Origin: Asaia bogorensis
Lineage (GTDB): Bacteria > Pseudomonadota > Alphaproteobacteria > Acetobacterales > Acetobacteraceae
Reading direction: 5' to 3'
Assembly: GCA_945897825.1 (NCBI GenBank)
Contig: CAMDGX010000026.1
Location: 1-50,459, forward strand
DNA: 50,459 bases
The translations under genes and the position numbers were made by a program. The notes under the pieces are model-generated. The model was not told the origin of the DNA and did not search any database. It saw only the letters and a list, made by a program, of their open reading frames with translations. Of the stretch, positions 41,708-50,339 are shown piece by piece (the stretch's first letter is position 1; the number at the start of each line of letters is the position of its first letter).

Positions 41708-42211
41708 TCAGGCTTCGCCAACGCACTCCAGCATGGCGGCCTGCAACGCCTCCGCGGGGGCCTTGCCGCCCCAAAGGACGAACTGAAATGCAGGAAAGAA
41801 GCGCTCGCATTCGCTGATCGCGATGTCAACCATGTCCTCGAGGCTCTCGGCCGAAGCGCCGGGGGCACCGCGCAGCAACACGGAATGCCGGAACACCGGC
41901 ATGCCGTCGGCCGCGTCGAGGCCAAAATGGCCGATCCATAGGCGATCATTGGCCAGGGCCAGCAACTCGTAGAGGGCACCGCGGCGCTTCTCCGGCACCT
42001 TTAAGTCGAACGCGCACGTGAAATGCATCGCGCTGATTTCATTCGACCAACTGAAATACAACCCATAGTCGCACCAACGGCCAGGTGCCTCGGCCGCCAT
42101 TTCAGAATCGCTACGTCGGTCGCATATCCAGTCGTTGGCAGCGACGATCTGTTCGATCACGTCCAAGGGGTTGGCTGCGATGTCGCCAAAGCTGGCGGCA
42201 TGGGCTGACAT
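41708..42211 (-). CDS. YbjN domain-containing protein
   Basis: 167 aa from the ATG at 42211 with GGGGAG upstream. DVIEQIVAANDWICDRRSDS, WCDYGLYFSWSNEISAMHFT, CAFDLKVPEKRRGALYELLA, NDRLWIGHFGL and ISECERFFPAFQFVLWGGKA form the two YbjN-type alpha/beta modules seen in type III secretion chaperone-like proteins. E. coli YbjN affects motility and stress; the molecular role is unknown. First gene upstream of proC, an association seen in many Rhodospirillales. Confidence 0.85.
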   Translation of the reverse strand: MSAHAASFGDIAANPLDVIEQIVAANDWICDRRSDSEMAAEAPGRWCDYGLYFSWSNEISAMHFTCAFDLKVPEKRRGALYELLALANDRLWIGHFGLDAADGMPVFRHSVLLRGAPGASAESLEDMVDIAISECERFFPAFQFVLWGGKAPAEALQAAMLECVGEA

Positions 42212-42358
42212 GCGGTGTCTCCCCAATGGTGGAACGGCGCCACGACTCGGAGGTCGCCACATGAAACCCTACGCATGGAGACAGGGGTGTCGCAAGACCG
42301 AATCAAGTGACAGGCCCACGAAGTTAATCCGCTGTCTTAGGTCGGCGCGTCCCCGCAT

Positions 42359-42649
42359 TCATACAACCATCCCCGGACCACCCCCGCCCGGCTTCCGGAT
42401 GAGCGTCTCCAGCTTCGCCTCCAAGGCAGCAAGGCGCAGTTCGGCCTGTTCCTGAGCATCGCGCGCCTGGACGGCCATCGCGGCGATGGCCTCAAACTCC
42501 TCGCGCCGCACCAGGTCGAGGCGGCGCAGGGCCTCATCCACCCTGGCACGGACCATTGCCTCGACCTCGTTGCGGATACCGACAATGGCGGAAACCGCGC
42601 CTCCAGCCATCCCGGCCAGATCGTCCAGCAGTCGTGGTCTTTCGGCCAT
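42359..42649 (-). CDS. ubiK: UbiK-family accessory factor (BMFP domain)
   Basis: 96 aa; AGGAG precedes the ATG at 42649. An amphipathic N-terminal helix (LLDDLAGMAGGAVSAIVGIR NEVEAMVRARVDEAL) is followed by a C-terminal coiled coil (LDLVRREEFEAIAAMAVQAR, QAELRLAALEAKLETL). This is the BMFP architecture: trimeric coiled coil, membrane-fusogenic helix. UbiK supports the ubiquinone-synthesis metabolon. It is divergent from hldD. Confidence 0.85.
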   Translation of the reverse strand: MAERPRLLDDLAGMAGGAVSAIVGIRNEVEAMVRARVDEALRRLDLVRREEFEAIAAMAVQARDAQEQAELRLAALEAKLETLIRKPGGGGPGMVV

Positions 42650-42703
42650 GGTAAGCTCCTGTCCGCTTTGCGACGCGCGCGGTGAGCCTTATACCCTGCC
42701 ACC

Positions 42704-43678
42704 ATGATCGTGGTCACCGGTGGCGCCGGCTTTATCGGATCGAATCTTCACGCGGCTCTAGTGCAGCGTGGGCATGAGACTGTGATTGTCGACCGGCTCA
42801 GGGCCAACGGCAAATGGCGCAACCTTGCCTCCCATCCGCCTTCTCGCCTGATCGATCCCGAGTCGCTGGACGACTTCCTGGCCAGCCATCCACCGATTGA
42901 GATGGTGTTCCACCTTGGCGCGATCAGCAGCACCATGGCATTGGACGGGGATCTGGTTTGGTCGGTGAATGTCGAGCTGCCGTGGAGGTTGTGGTGTTGG
43001 TGCGCGGCGCGGGGGGTACGCTTTATCTACGCATCGTCGGCAGCAACCTATGGAGACGGTGGCCAAGGCTTTGGTGATGGCCTCGAAGGATTGGCGCGGC
43101 TGCGACCATTAAACCTGTATGGTTGGAGCAAGCATGCTTTCGACCTCGCAGTTGCTCGGGCCGTCAGGATCGGCGAACCATGCCCCGCGCAATGGGCCGG
43201 CCTCAAGTTCTTCAATGTTTATGGGCCTAACGAGACCCACAAAGGACCCATGGTCTCCGTGGTGAAGGTAAAGCTGGACGAAGTGCGGAGTGGGCGGGCG
43301 CCGCGCTTGTTCCGGTCTGACCGACCGGATATCGCGGATGGCGAGCAGCGTCGGGATTTTGTCTGGGTGGGTGATACCGTCGACGTGATGCTCTGGCTGC
43401 TGGGCCATCCGGAGGTGAGCGGTCTGTACAACCTTGGCACAGGAGTTGCGCGGACTTACCGGGCGGTTACCGAGGCCGTATGTCGGGCGTCGGGCGTCGC
43501 ACCATCGGTGGAGTTCATTGACATGCCCGCCGCGCTGAAAGGCCACTATCAGAGCTTCACAGAGGCTCCGATGAGCCGGCTACGCGCGGCCGGTTACGGT
43601 GGGCCGTTCACAACTCTGGAGGATGGCGTGGCGCGCTATGCCGACATCCTGCGTGCCAACTCGGGCCAAGGTGCATGA
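42704..43678 (+). CDS. hldD: ADP-L-glycero-D-manno-heptose-6-epimerase
   Basis: 324 aa, extended SDR epimerase. NADP loop VTGGAGFIGSNLHAALVQRG; HLGAISSTMALDGDLVWSVN; YASSAATYGDGGQGF; active-site YGWSK (LNLYGWSKHAFDL); FNVYGPNETHKGPMVSVV; DFVWVGDTVDVMLWL. It makes the ADP-L-glycero-heptose donor for the lipopolysaccharide inner core. Also known as rfaD. It overlaps lgt by 4 bases. Confidence 0.93.
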   Translation: MIVVTGGAGFIGSNLHAALVQRGHETVIVDRLRANGKWRNLASHPPSRLIDPESLDDFLASHPPIEMVFHLGAISSTMALDGDLVWSVNVELPWRLWCWCAARGVRFIYASSAATYGDGGQGFGDGLEGLARLRPLNLYGWSKHAFDLAVARAVRIGEPCPAQWAGLKFFNVYGPNETHKGPMVSVVKVKLDEVRSGRAPRLFRSDRPDIADGEQRRDFVWVGDTVDVMLWLLGHPEVSGLYNLGTGVARTYRAVTEAVCRASGVAPSVEFIDMPAALKGHYQSFTEAPMSRLRAAGYGGPFTTLEDGVARYADILRANSGQGA

Positions 43679-44460
43679 CGTTCGAACTGTTCCCTGACAA
43701 CACCACCTTCCTGGTGCTCGGGCCCTTGGTACTACGTTGGTATGCGTTGGCCTATATCGGCGGGCTCGTGATCGGATGGCGTTGGATGCGGGTGCTGGCA
43801 CAGAAACCGCCGGCGATTGCTACTCCGGTGCAGGTGGACGAGTTTCTGACCTGGGCGACAGCTGGTGTGGTATTGGGTGGGCGGCTTGGTTACGTGCTTT
43901 TCTACCAGCCCAGCCGCTACCTCGCCGTGCCGGTCGAGGTTTTTGCCGTCTGGCACGGTGGCATGTCGTTCCATGGCGGGATGATCGGCGTCGCGCTGGC
44001 GACTCTGTTCTATTGCCGTCGGCATGACATATCACTGTGGGGCTTTGCCGACCGCATTGCCGTGGTCGCGCCGGTGGGCCTGCTTTTGGGGCGGCTGGCA
44101 AACTTTGCCAATGGTGAATTGTGGGGGCGGGAGGCGCCGCCTGGGCTACCGTGGGCCATGCGTTTCCACGGTGCTGGCGACGTGTTGCGCCACCCAAGCC
44201 AGCTTTACCAGGCGTTTCTGGAAGGAGCCGTCCTACTCGCAGTGATGGTCGCGCTGAACCGCAGTGACGCAATCCGTGCGCGGACAGGGCTGACCGCCGG
44301 AGCGTTTCTAGTCGGATACGCGATCGCTCGGACAGTCGGGGAATTCTTTCGCCAACCCGACGCGTTCCTAGGCTTCCTGTATGCGGGAGCGACCATGGGC
44401 CAGTTGCTCAGCCTGCCGATGTTGGCATTTGGGCTGGTACTGATCTGGCGCGCGCGATGA
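43675..44460 (+). CDS. lgt: Prolipoprotein diacylglyceryl transferase
   Basis: 261 aa with about seven membrane helices. Signature HGGMSFHGGMIGVALA and GRLANFANGELWGR (family GRxxNFxNxE). It attaches diacylglycerol to the lipobox cysteine of prolipoproteins, the first maturation step before LspA and Lnt. Several lipobox proteins in this window are likely clients. Thirteen bases separate it from midA. Confidence 0.95.
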   Translation: MTFELFPDNTTFLVLGPLVLRWYALAYIGGLVIGWRWMRVLAQKPPAIATPVQVDEFLTWATAGVVLGGRLGYVLFYQPSRYLAVPVEVFAVWHGGMSFHGGMIGVALATLFYCRRHDISLWGFADRIAVVAPVGLLLGRLANFANGELWGREAPPGLPWAMRFHGAGDVLRHPSQLYQAFLEGAVLLAVMVALNRSDAIRARTGLTAGAFLVGYAIARTVGEFFRQPDAFLGFLYAGATMGQLLSLPMLAFGLVLIWRAR

Positions 44461-44473
44461 GCCGCCTTCGCTG

Positions 44474-45442
44474 ATGGAGCGGCTGGACGCCTTCATGGCC
44501 CGGGCTAATGCCGCCTACTATGCCGGTTCGGATCCACTGGCAGGCTTCACAACATCGCCGGAGATCTCGCAGGTTTTCGGAGAAGTTCTGGGCGCCTGGA
44601 CAGCTGTGGCATGGCAGGCGATGGGTTGCCCAACCGATGCTGTCCTGGTCGAGGCCGGGCCGGGACGGGGAACGCTTATGGCGGATGCGCTCCGAGTACT
44701 GCGCCGGGCCGCGCCGTCGCTTGCCGCGAATGTCCACTTCCTAGAAACATCGCCTAGCCTGCGTGCCCGGCAGGCGCAATTGGTGCCGGGTGCGACTTGG
44801 CATCACCGAGTCGACACCGTGCCCGAGGGCCCGCTGTTGCTTCTGGCCAACGAGTTCCTGGACGCACTGCCAATCCGCCAATGTGTACGACACGCGACCG
44901 GCTGGTCGGAGCGGCACGTGGCAGGTGGCACCTTCGTCGATATCCCCTGCCCCGCCCCGCCCACGGTGGATGCACCAGATGGCGCGATCGTGGAATGGAG
45001 TGACGCCGCGAGAGATCTGACGCGCTGGGTTGCGAATCGGATCGCAGCACTTGGAGGGGTCGCACTGTTCATCGACTATGGCCCGGCGCGGTCCGCCCCG
45101 GGCGACAGCCTACAGGCACTGCGCAGCGGGCAGGCGGTTGATCCGCTGGCTGAGCCCGGAAGCGCGGATCTGACTGCCCATGTGGACTTCGAGACACTCG
45201 CCGACGTGGCGCGCCTAGCCGGTGCCACCGTGCAGGGGCCGGTTCCGCAGGGTGCGTTTCTGATCCGCCTTGGGCTTTTCGAGCGGAGCCGGGCGCTTGC
45301 CAACACACAGCCCCCACCTCGCGCTGGGGCAATGATGGAAGCGGCCCAACGTTTGGTCGAGCCCCACCTCATGGGCCGGCTGTTCAAGGCGATGGCTGTT
45401 TGCCACCCTGCCCTGCCCTCAATGCCGGGATTTTCCGCATGA
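44474..45442 (+). CDS. MidA-type SAM-dependent methyltransferase
   Basis: 322 aa. FTTSPEISQVFGEVLGAWTA and the SAM loop VLVEAGPGRGTLMADALRVL; FLETSPSLRARQ; LLLANEFLDALPIRQC; VDFETLADVAR. This is the MidA/NDUFAF7 family, which methylates an arginine of respiratory complex I subunit NDUFS2/NuoD. The ATG is the only in-frame start after an upstream stop. The order lgt-midA-pgeF is conserved in Alphaproteobacteria. Confidence 0.9.
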   Translation: MERLDAFMARANAAYYAGSDPLAGFTTSPEISQVFGEVLGAWTAVAWQAMGCPTDAVLVEAGPGRGTLMADALRVLRRAAPSLAANVHFLETSPSLRARQAQLVPGATWHHRVDTVPEGPLLLLANEFLDALPIRQCVRHATGWSERHVAGGTFVDIPCPAPPTVDAPDGAIVEWSDAARDLTRWVANRIAALGGVALFIDYGPARSAPGDSLQALRSGQAVDPLAEPGSADLTAHVDFETLADVARLAGATVQGPVPQGAFLIRLGLFERSRALANTQPPPRAGAMMEAAQRLVEPHLMGRLFKAMAVCHPALPSMPGFSA

Positions 45443-46203
45443 CAGATGCCGAATTCATTGCGGTATGCGACCTGCCGGCCCGGCATGGGTTCTTCACACG
45501 TCGGGGGGGCGTTTCCATGGGCCCCTATGCCAGCCTGAACTGCGCACTGGCTGGACAGGATTCGCGTGAGGCGATCCTTGAGAATCGGGCTCGAGCGGCT
45601 CGGGCTCTGGGGGCGGATCCTGCTTACCTCGTCGGCCTCACCCAGGTGCACGGGATCGAGGTTACGCGCGTGGAAGCGCCCTGGCTGCCCGGCCACGGAC
45701 CCCGGGCCGACGCGGCGGTCACGGACCGGCCCGGCATTGCCATTGGCATTGTGACCGCTGACTGCGCGCCTGTTTTGTTCGCCGACCCGGTCGCTAGGGT
45801 TGTGGGCGGTGCCCATGCCGGCTGGCGCGGGGCCCTGGCCGGCGTGCTGGAGGCGACGCTGGCATCGATGGAAACGCTTGGCGCCCGCCGCGAGCGGATT
45901 GTAGCTGCAGTCGGACCCTGTATCGGCGTTGCGAGCTATGAGGTTGCGGCCGATCTGCGGGAGGCGGTTCTGGCGCACGACGCCAACGATGCGCGCTTCT
46001 TCGGAAATGGACGCCGGCCTGAGCGATGGCAATTCGATCTTGCTGGCTATTGCGTCCGTCGGCTTCAGACGGCCGGAGTCGGCCGCGTGTCGGCCTTGGG
46101 TCTTGACACCATGGCCGAGGAAGAACGCTTCTTTAGCCATCGGCGGCGCACCCTGGCTGGCGGCGGGGCAATCGGCCACCAGATGTCGGTCATCACGCTT
46201 TAG
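45439..46203 (+). CDS. pgeF: Peptidoglycan editing factor PgeF
   Basis: 254 aa from the ATG at 45439, which overlaps the midA stop. YfiH/DUF152 fold with metal-site motifs LTQVHGIEV, GIVTADCAPVLFADP and GGAHAGWRGALAGVLEA, and GPCIGVASYEVAADLRE. It removes L-Ser misincorporated into UDP-MurNAc-peptides; the same fold was earlier called polyphenol oxidase. Confidence 0.93.
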   Translation: MTDAEFIAVCDLPARHGFFTRRGGVSMGPYASLNCALAGQDSREAILENRARAARALGADPAYLVGLTQVHGIEVTRVEAPWLPGHGPRADAAVTDRPGIAIGIVTADCAPVLFADPVARVVGGAHAGWRGALAGVLEATLASMETLGARRERIVAAVGPCIGVASYEVAADLREAVLAHDANDARFFGNGRRPERWQFDLAGYCVRRLQTAGVGRVSALGLDTMAEEERFFSHRRRTLAGGGAIGHQMSVITL

Positions 46204-46254
46204 CATTGCCAGCTTATCTGCTCATCTTTCCGGAAGACGGGTTATAAGCGCGGC

Positions 46255-46323
46255 ATGCCCTATCTCTGGATGTTCATGGTCATGATCGTTTTTGCGACGC
46301 TGGTGTCCTGTGCGCTGGTCTAG
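46255..46323 (+). CDS. Possible 22-residue hydrophobic leader/microprotein
   Basis: ATG at 46255, stop TAG at 46321-46323, encoding a hydrophobic peptide beginning MPYLWMFMVMIVFATLVSCA. It overlaps the likely GTG start of the following lipoprotein (46310) by 14 bases. There is no strong ribosome binding site. It could be a microprotein, or only set up translational coupling. Confidence 0.35.
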   Translation: MPYLWMFMVMIVFATLVSCALV

Positions 46324-47191
46324 CCTCTGGATTTTGCTGCTGCTCCTGCCGGTTGCGTGTGGCGACCTGCCGCGGCCGTTCGAAGGACGGCCGGGCGCAA
46401 CAGCAGCGCGATTGGCGCAGCCCCCTCCAGCGCGGCTGGCGGTTCTACGGCCAACCGGGGCCTACCTGACCGATGCAGGAGCGGCGGATTACGCCGCTGC
46501 GGTTGCCTCGGCAATGCAGGAGGAGGCGCTGCCGGCGGTGGCCGACGCAGCACAACCGGGTGACTGGAGGCTCGAACTTCTGGCGGAATTGAGAGATGGC
46601 CGTGTGGTGCCAAAATTCCTGGTGCGGGATCCCACAGGCACTGAGCGTGGTCAGGCTGAAGCACGTTCGGTTGCAGCCGACGCATGGACCGGGGCGTCAC
46701 CGGAGACGCTTCGCCAAGCCAGCCAGCAGGCAGCGCCAACGATCGCGGCGCTGCTGGCCGGTATCGAGGCGGCGCGGCGGGAGGCTGATCCGGACAGCCT
46801 GGTGAACCGCCCGGTGCGGATTCATCTGCGCGAGGTGCGCGGTGCACCTGGTGACGGCAATCGCTCGCTGGCACGGCATATGCGCGACCAGCTGACAAAG
46901 CTGGGCATGGTGGTCCAGGAAGGGGCTGATAGAGCCGATTACGCAGTGGCGGGGGAGGTCTCCCTCGCGGACCTCCCTCGAGGTCAGCAACGGGTAGAGA
47001 TACGCTGGAAAGTCGCAGATGCAAAAGGCGCTGAGGCTGGACAGGTCGCCCAACTGAATTCAGTGCCCCGCGGCGCGCTGGCAGGGCTATGGGCGGACAT
47101 TGCGATGGTAGTAGCGCAAGAGGCGGCAGGGGGCGTCCGTGATGTGATCTCGAACCAGACCGGGCCACGTCGGGACGTGCCACCACGCTGA
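46310..47191 (+). CDS. Uncharacterised lipoprotein
   Basis: About 293 aa from a GTG at 46310 (a TTG at 46292 would add six residues). The signal peptide has a lipobox-like LLPVAC; lipidated Cys near residue 17. The rest is soluble: LAVLRPTGAYLTDAGAADYA, WRLELLAELRDGRVVPKFLV, VNRPVRIHLREVRGAPGDGN, MRDQLTKLGMVVQEGADRAD, YAVAGEVSLADLPRGQQRVE. I do not recognise a family. The repeated strand-helix pattern and the VVQEGADRADYAVAGEV block recall small-molecule- or lipid-binding envelope domains, without proof. Confidence 0.7.
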   Translation: MRWSSLWILLLLLPVACGDLPRPFEGRPGATAARLAQPPPARLAVLRPTGAYLTDAGAADYAAAVASAMQEEALPAVADAAQPGDWRLELLAELRDGRVVPKFLVRDPTGTERGQAEARSVAADAWTGASPETLRQASQQAAPTIAALLAGIEAARREADPDSLVNRPVRIHLREVRGAPGDGNRSLARHMRDQLTKLGMVVQEGADRADYAVAGEVSLADLPRGQQRVEIRWKVADAKGAEAGQVAQLNSVPRGALAGLWADIAMVVAQEAAGGVRDVISNQTGPRRDVPPR

Positions 47192-47319
47192 CGGTTAGCC
47201 TCGTTGGACAGAGGGACGGGCTGTTGCTAGAACGCCGGCGCCCCGCCGCCTGACTGCCGCCGCGGCCGCGTCGTTGCCTTGCCGGGCGCGACCCGGATCG
47301 CCCCATCTGGATAACGTCG

Positions 47320-48252
47320 ATGAAAATTGTTGCCTGTAACAGCAACCGCCCTCTGGCTGAGGCGGTCGCGGCCGCGCTTGGCTTGCCGCTTACTCGGGCC
47401 TCGGTGCGGCGCTTCGCTGACATGGAGGTGTTCGTGGAGATCCACGAGAACATCCGCGGCGAGGACGTGTTCGTCGTGCAGAGCACATCCTATCCCGCGA
47501 ACGACAACCTGATGGAATTGTTGATTACGATAGACGCGCTGCGGCGGGCCTCCGCCCGGCGCATCACCGCAGTCATCCCGTATTTTGGCTACGCGAGGCA
47601 GGATCGCAAGTCAGGCTCGCGCACCCCGATCAGCGCCAAACTGGTGGCAAATCTGATAACCGAGGCCGGCGCGCATCGCGTGCTGACGATGGACCTGCAT
47701 GCCGGGCAGATCCAGGGCTTCTTTGACATCCCGGTGGACAACATGCAGGCAGCCCCGCTGTTCTCCCGCGACATCAAGGAGCGTTACACTGGGCGCAACG
47801 TGATGATCGTATCCCCGGACGTCGGCGGCGTGGTGCGGGCGCGGGCGATCGCGACACGGCTGGGCACCGAGTTGGCAATCATCGACAAGCGCCGGCAGGC
47901 AGCTGGAATTTCGGAAGTGATGCATGTGATCGGCGAGGTCGAGGGGCGCGATTGCATCCTGGTGGACGATATCGTCGACTCCGGCGGCACACTGGTGAAT
48001 GCGGCGCGTGCGCTGATTGAAAACGGCGCGAAATCGGCAAGCGTCTATGTGACGCACGGCGTACTGTCAGGCGGAGCGGTCGCGCGTATCGCGTCAAGTC
48101 CTGTCGAAATGATGATGATCACGGACAGCATCCTCGCGACCGAGGCTGTGCGGTTGGCCGGAAACATCCGGCAGCTGTCGATTGCGCCGTTGATCGCGGA
48201 TGCCATGGCGCGCATCCACGAGGAGCGATCTGTCAGCTCGCTGTTCGATTGA
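47320..48252 (+). CDS. prs: Ribose-phosphate pyrophosphokinase
   Basis: 310 aa, full length. [116 protein letters not shown]. It makes PRPP from ribose-5-phosphate and ATP for nucleotide, His, Trp and NAD synthesis. A well-conserved housekeeping gene. Confidence 0.97.
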   Translation: MKIVACNSNRPLAEAVAAALGLPLTRASVRRFADMEVFVEIHENIRGEDVFVVQSTSYPANDNLMELLITIDALRRASARRITAVIPYFGYARQDRKSGSRTPISAKLVANLITEAGAHRVLTMDLHAGQIQGFFDIPVDNMQAAPLFSRDIKERYTGRNVMIVSPDVGGVVRARAIATRLGTELAIIDKRRQAAGISEVMHVIGEVEGRDCILVDDIVDSGGTLVNAARALIENGAKSASVYVTHGVLSGGAVARIASSPVEMMMITDSILATEAVRLAGNIRQLSIAPLIADAMARIHEERSVSSLFD

Positions 48253-48287
48253 TCACGTCCCTCAAGCCGATCAACGGAGACCCGCCA

Positions 48288-48836
48288 GTGACCCTTACCC
48301 GGCAACGCTTCTGGTTCCTTCGCCACGGCGAGACGGACTGGAATGCCCAGGGGCTCAGTCAGGGGAACATCGACATCCCACTGAATGCCAACGGTATTGC
48401 GCAGGCGCAGGCGGCGGCGCCGATGCTGCTGAACCGTGGCATTGCCTCGATCGTTGCTTCCCCACTTTCTCGCGCACACGATACGGCAAAGGTTGCGGCC
48501 GAATTGCTGGGGCTGCCGGTTCATCTGGACGAGGGGTTGCGGGAGACCTCGTTCGGCGTTCAGGAGGGCCAGCCGATGGTGGAGTGGTTCAGCCGGTGGG
48601 TGGAAGGAACCTACACGCCACCGGATGCCGAAAGCTTTGCCGATCTGCGGGCGCGTGCGGTCGCAGCAGTCAATCGCGCGCTGGAGCAGCCTGGTCTGGT
48701 CCTCGTTGTCGCGCATGGGGCGCTGTTCAGGGCACTGCGCGCCGAGATGGGTCTGGAGCCGAATGTGCGTACACGCAACGCTTGGCCATTAAGGTGCGAT
48801 CCGGGAGAACCTTGGACGCTGTTGGACGCACACTGA
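48288..48836 (+). CDS. Histidine phosphatase (phosphoglycerate mutase-like)
   Basis: 182 aa from the GTG at 48288 with GGAG upstream; an upstream TTG frame is discounted. Catalytic RHG in WFLRHGETDWNAQGLSQGN; SPLSRAHDTAKVAAELL; second catalytic His in LVVAHGALFRALR. The branch-1 histidine phosphatase superfamily has many substrates; family similarity does not specify one. The gene ends 33 bases before the IS3 element. Confidence 0.85.
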   Translation: MTLTRQRFWFLRHGETDWNAQGLSQGNIDIPLNANGIAQAQAAAPMLLNRGIASIVASPLSRAHDTAKVAAELLGLPVHLDEGLRETSFGVQEGQPMVEWFSRWVEGTYTPPDAESFADLRARAVAAVNRALEQPGLVLVVAHGALFRALRAEMGLEPNVRTRNAWPLRCDPGEPWTLLDAH

Positions 48837-48947
48837 CGTGTCAATCGGCACGCAAGAGTGCCCCCTCATTGAAGTGGGCCCCTGGGGCCGGACCGGGTGG
48901 CGAGCCTGAATTGACCGGGGTGCCGGGCTTTCGGAAGGAGGGAAGCC

Positions 48948-49298
48948 ATGGCGAGGCATCGATCCCACAGCGTCGCGTTCAAGCGGCAGGTGGCCCAGGA
49001 GTTCCTGGCCGGCGAGACTCTGCACGGGTTGGCGAACCGCCACGACCTGTCGCGCAACCTGATCCGGATTTGGGTTGAGAAGTATGAGGCCGGAGCGTTC
49101 GACGACGACGCCGCGGCCGCCGACCTGGTGCAGGGCTACGAGGCGAGGATCGCCGCGCTGGAACGGCTGGTCGGCAAGCAGGCTCTGGAACTGGAGTTTC
49201 TAAAGGGGGCGCAACGCTCCGGACGGCCGCCGAGAAGCGCTCCTACAACCTTGATCATCGGCCCCGCGGAGTCACAGTCGCGCGGGGATGCATGCTGA
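48948..49298 (+). CDS. IS3-family OrfA
   Basis: 116 aa with GGAGG upstream. Helix-turn-helix (HSVAFKRQVAQEFLAGETLH, LANRHDLSRNLIRIWVEKYE) and a leucine-zipper-like stretch (LVQGYEARIAALERLVGKQA, LELEFLKGA). It binds the inverted repeats. The tail after residue 86 is read only without frameshifting. Confidence 0.92.
   Translation: MARHRSHSVAFKRQVAQEFLAGETLHGLANRHDLSRNLIRIWVEKYEAGAFDDDAAAADLVQGYEARIAALERLVGKQALELEFLKGAQRSGRPPRSAPTTLIIGPAESQSRGDAC
49202..49208 (+). other. Programmed -1 ribosomal frameshift site, AAAGGGG
   Basis: In the OrfA frame the bases read A-AAG-GGG, a perfect X-XXY-YYZ slippery heptamer. Slipping by one gives AAA-GGG-GGC and continues in frame into orfB (LRTAAEKRSYNLDHRP, then MLMGIARSTYY), making the OrfAB transposase. 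Confidence 0.75.
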
Positions 49299-50095
49299 TG
49301 GGTATTGCCCGCTCGACCTACTACGACGCGCCAATGCAGACGCGTGGCGACTCCGAGCTGCTCGTTGCGATCACTGCCATCTGCGAGGAGTTCGAAGCCT
49401 ATGGCTGGCGTCGTGTCCGCGCCGCCCTGCGGCAGCAAGGCGTGCTCGCCAACCATAAGCGCATTCGTCGACTGATGCGCGAGCACGGGCTGCAGCCGAA
49501 GCGGCGACGGCGCTTTGTCGCCACGACCAACAGCGACCACGACGGCCCGATCTTTCCCGACCGTGCCAAGGATCTCGTGCTCACCGGCCGCGACCAGCTC
49601 TGGGTGGCGGACCTGACCTACTTCGTGATCCCGGGCGGGTTCACCTACGTGGCGGTGATCCTGGACGCTTGGTCGCGCCGCGTCATTGGCTACGCCATCG
49701 GGCGTTCCATCGACGTGCGGCTGGCGCTGGCTGCCCTGAAAGCGGCGATCGCGTCGCGAAGTCCCCCTGCGGGCTGCATGCATCACTCCGACAGGGGGGC
49801 ACAATACGCTGCGGAGGCGTATCGGAGGTTGCTGGCCGCGCATGGCCTCGACGGCTCCATGGGGCGGCGCGGCAATCCCTACGACAATGCCAAGGCGGAG
49901 AGCTTCATGAAGACATTGAAGGTGGAAGCGGTCTACCCGATGGCCTTCGAGAGCTTCGAGGACGTCGCCGACCATCACCCCCAATTCATCGAGGACGTCT
50001 ACAACCGGCGCCGTCTGCACTCGGCGCTCGGCTACCTGAGCACTGTGCAGTTCGAGGACCAACAAACCCGGGCCGCGGTCAAGATCGCCGCCTGA
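49292..50095 (+). CDS. IS3-family OrfB transposase (rve/DDE)
   Basis: 267 aa in its own frame; the active form is probably the OrfAB fusion. HTH_21 region (GWRRVRAALRQQGVLANHKR) then rve core with catalytic D in LWVADLTYFVIPG, D in CMHHSDRGAQYAAEAYRRLL and E in AKAESFMKTLKVEAVYPM. The ATG at 49292 overlaps the OrfA end by 7 bases. No disabling mutation seen. Confidence 0.92.
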   Translation: MLMGIARSTYYDAPMQTRGDSELLVAITAICEEFEAYGWRRVRAALRQQGVLANHKRIRRLMREHGLQPKRRRRFVATTNSDHDGPIFPDRAKDLVLTGRDQLWVADLTYFVIPGGFTYVAVILDAWSRRVIGYAIGRSIDVRLALAALKAAIASRSPPAGCMHHSDRGAQYAAEAYRRLLAAHGLDGSMGRRGNPYDNAKAESFMKTLKVEAVYPMAFESFEDVADHHPQFIEDVYNRRRLHSALGYLSTVQFEDQQTRAAVKIAA

Positions 50096-50339
50096 CCCTG
50101 TCCGGCCCCTGGGGCCCACTCCATTTGAGGGGTGATCGGCGTCCAAAAGGGACCCCTCTGCTGATGGGGTTCACGATGGCTCCCAGTTTGGATAGGGGCC
50201 TGGTCAAGGATGCTGGTGGTGGCGATGATGGAGTTGACGCGTTTCCGTGGACACCCTGATGGCCTGCCCCCCTTGAAGTGATCCACCCGCAATAGGGCAA
50301 GATTGCCCGATGGTCCTGCCCCCTTCTGTGGTCCGGGTC

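Larger units (their letters stand above)
48870..50123 (+). mobile_element. IS3-family insertion sequence
   Basis: 1254 bases, with near-identical terminal inverted repeats of about 28 bases: left TGAAGTGGGCCCCTGGGG at 48870, right (minus strand) TGGAGTGGGCCCCAGGGG from 50123. It carries overlapping orfA and orfB with a -1 frameshift site. No matching direct target repeat is visible at the assumed ends (CAT against TTT), so the exact ends or a later rearrangement are uncertain. CCCCTCA also occurs just outside both ends in inverted orientation. Confidence 0.88.

Noticed and set aside
42650-42703. A replication origin at the composition switch
   Set aside because: The 54-base gap has no DnaA-box-like repeats or AT-rich unwinding region, and no replication genes are near.
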